Shown in pieces: positions 63,167 through 64,000 of a DNA stretch of 64,000 nt. The notes under the pieces are model-generated. The model was not told the DNA's origin and did no database searches. It worked only from the letters and a program-made list of their open reading frames with translations. This stretch comes from Spirochaetaceae bacterium (lineage in GTDB: Bacteria; Spirochaetota; Spirochaetia; WTKD01). The position numbers were made by a program, and so were the translations under genes. Each line of letters opens with the position of its first letter. Position 1 is the stretch's first letter. The DNA lies in NCBI GenBank assembly GCA_011524535.1, contig WTKD01000006.1:192182-256181 (forward strand), read 5' to 3'.

Positions 63167-64000
63167 TTATACTCGATTACGAAGATGTACCATCTCTAGC
63201 GGAACCGATAGATCTTCTTCTGAAAAAAGTTTGTATTGTTTTTTTATGAAAGCGAGATCAATATCCTGTAAATTCTGGACATGAACATGGGCGGTTTGTG
63301 CCGCCTCACCAATACCGATTGACAGCATTCTTGCCTTCTTTATTGATTCGACACCGGCGGCGGAATCTTCTATGCCTACACAGGACTCTGGAACCAGGTC
63401 CAAAGCCTCGGCGGTATTCAAAAATAGTTCGGGGTCTGGCTTACCAAAACAAGCCTGTTCAGGATTCGCTATGTGATCAAATAAACTGTATATTTTTGTC
63501 TGTTTTAGGACGGTTATGGAGTTCTTGCTTGCGGATACGACAGCAATTTTCAGATTTGCCTTACGAATTTCTTTGATAAGTTCGAGAGTTCGAGGGTACA
63601 GATCTTTTTGTGTAAGTGTTCGCAAAGATTTCACGTAGAGGGTGTTTTTTTGATCAATAATAGTGGCAAAAAGTTCGTCATCGATGCGGGTGTTGCTATG
63701 TTCTAGGATTATTTCTAAGGAACGCCTTCTATCTACACCGCGTAATAATTCATTTACCTCTCTGTCAAATTGTATATCGTGTTTATCACAAATCGCTTTC
63801 CAGGCAAGATAATGTTGCTCAGATGTGCTGGTGAGGACCCCATCTAGATCAAATAATACGGCCGAAAGTTTCGGATACCGTGTGACCGTTTTCACGGAGA
63901 GGTTTTTATTGAGTGTGTACGCTGTGTTATGGTGTCGGATGAGTATCTCCGGACCTTCAAGTAGGGAGTATGTAACTTTATCGTGGGTAACTGTGACTTT
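63167..64000 (-). CDS. GH65 glycoside phosphorylase C-terminus fused to beta-phosphoglucomutase (partial)
   Basis: The reading frame is open to the right edge: 35 more codons lie upstream of the apparent GTG at 63895 without a stop. They read as a beta-strand domain (TYSLLEGPEILIRHHNTAY) like the C-terminal domain of GH65 phosphorylases. The following 242 residues are a HAD beta-phosphoglucomutase: LFDLDGVLTSTSEQHYLAW (nucleophile Asp and general acid), VVSASKNS (motif II) and GIEDSAAGVESIKKARM. Together a disaccharide would be split to beta-glucose 1-phosphate and converted to glucose 6-phosphate. The true start is outside the window. Confidence 0.85.
   Translation of the reverse strand, partial: KVTVTHDKVTYSLLEGPEILIRHHNTAYTLNKNLSVKTVTRYPKLSAVLFDLDGVLTSTSEQHYLAWKAICDKHDIQFDREVNELLRGVDRRRSLEIILEHSNTRIDDELFATIIDQKNTLYVKSLRTLTQKDLYPRTLELIKEIRKANLKIAVVSASKNSITVLKQTKIYSLFDHIANPEQACFGKPDPELFLNTAEALDLVPESCVGIEDSAAGVESIKKARMLSIGIGEAAQTAHVHVQNLQDIDLAFIKKQYKLFSEEDLSVPLEMVHLRNRV

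Noticed and set aside
63167..63895. Complete beta-phosphoglucomutase starting at GTG 63895
   Set aside because: The frame has no stop upstream and the extra residues match a GH65 C-terminal domain, so this GTG is internal to a fusion.

Overview
The window looks like chromosomal DNA of a spirochaete, probably of the Treponema/Spirochaeta group. This rests on the mix of genes, not on a marker sequence: an aroD-aroE fusion, a ThrRS without a TGS domain, a GltS-type carrier, a TPR protein with a degenerate Mrr-like end, LL-diaminopimelate aminotransferase, groEL without groES, and proteins read as spirochaetal relatives by recall. Base composition is moderately AT-rich by eye. Coding density is high, and most gene pairs overlap or touch. 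I saw no phage, insertion sequence, rRNA or CRISPR array.

Layout. 1-5.6 kb: the 5' end of purB (minus), then groEL, a small unknown gene, yajC, secD and secF. 5.8-8.8 kb: a tripartite tricarboxylate-type uptake system (tctC, tctB, tctA) facing a class III adenylate cyclase. 10.5-14.2 kb: three linked genes for a coiled-coil membrane protein, a small exported protein and a solute-binding-like exported protein. 14.2-20 kb: ftsK/spoIIIE, a membrane coiled-coil protein and an aroDE fusion. 20-23.8 kb (minus): degP-like protease, uvrB and an SH3 lipoprotein. 23.9-32 kb: hflK, hflC, murE, ddl, a polytopic membrane protein and dinB. 32-37.5 kb: dapL and cdd; gltS and a thioredoxin-like gene on minus; a two-TM RCK potassium channel coupled to a separate cyclic-nucleotide-binding protein. 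37.5-44.9 kb (minus): two tandem GLUG-repeat surface proteins, uppP, a lytic transglycosylase and a small membrane protein. 45-48.6 kb: TPR protein, murC-like ligase and cytidylate kinase-like protein. 48.7-52.4 kb (minus): nrdB and nrdA. 52.6-61 kb: valS, a glycosyltransferase, tRNA-Asp (minus), an alpha/beta hydrolase, thrS and an M32 carboxypeptidase. 61-64 kb (minus): CDP-alcohol phosphatidyltransferase, SlyD, an FMN reductase and the 3' end of a GH65/beta-phosphoglucomutase fusion.

Themes. Cell-wall synthesis recurs (murE, ddl, uppP, lytic transglycosylase, murC-like, dapL). Membrane protein biogenesis and quality control also recur (yajC-secDF, hflKC, degP). The adenylate cyclase and the cyclic-nucleotide-binding partner of the potassium channel could form one signalling route.

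Most notable: (1) at least seven first-of-unit genes have a sigma70-like -35/-10 pair with the -10 hexamer only 5-7 bases before the start codon and no Shine-Dalgarno sequence. This implies leaderless mRNAs, next to SD-led genes in the same window. (2) The ribonucleotide reductase small subunit has Phe for the radical Tyr and Glu at the first metal position, the class Ic (Mn/Fe) pattern otherwise typified by Chlamydia. Its partner NrdA lacks the usual C-terminal cysteine pair. (3) A GH65-phosphorylase/beta-phosphoglucomutase fusion runs off the right edge. (4) Short upstream ORFs overlap the starts of dapL, nrdA and the gene at 28670.
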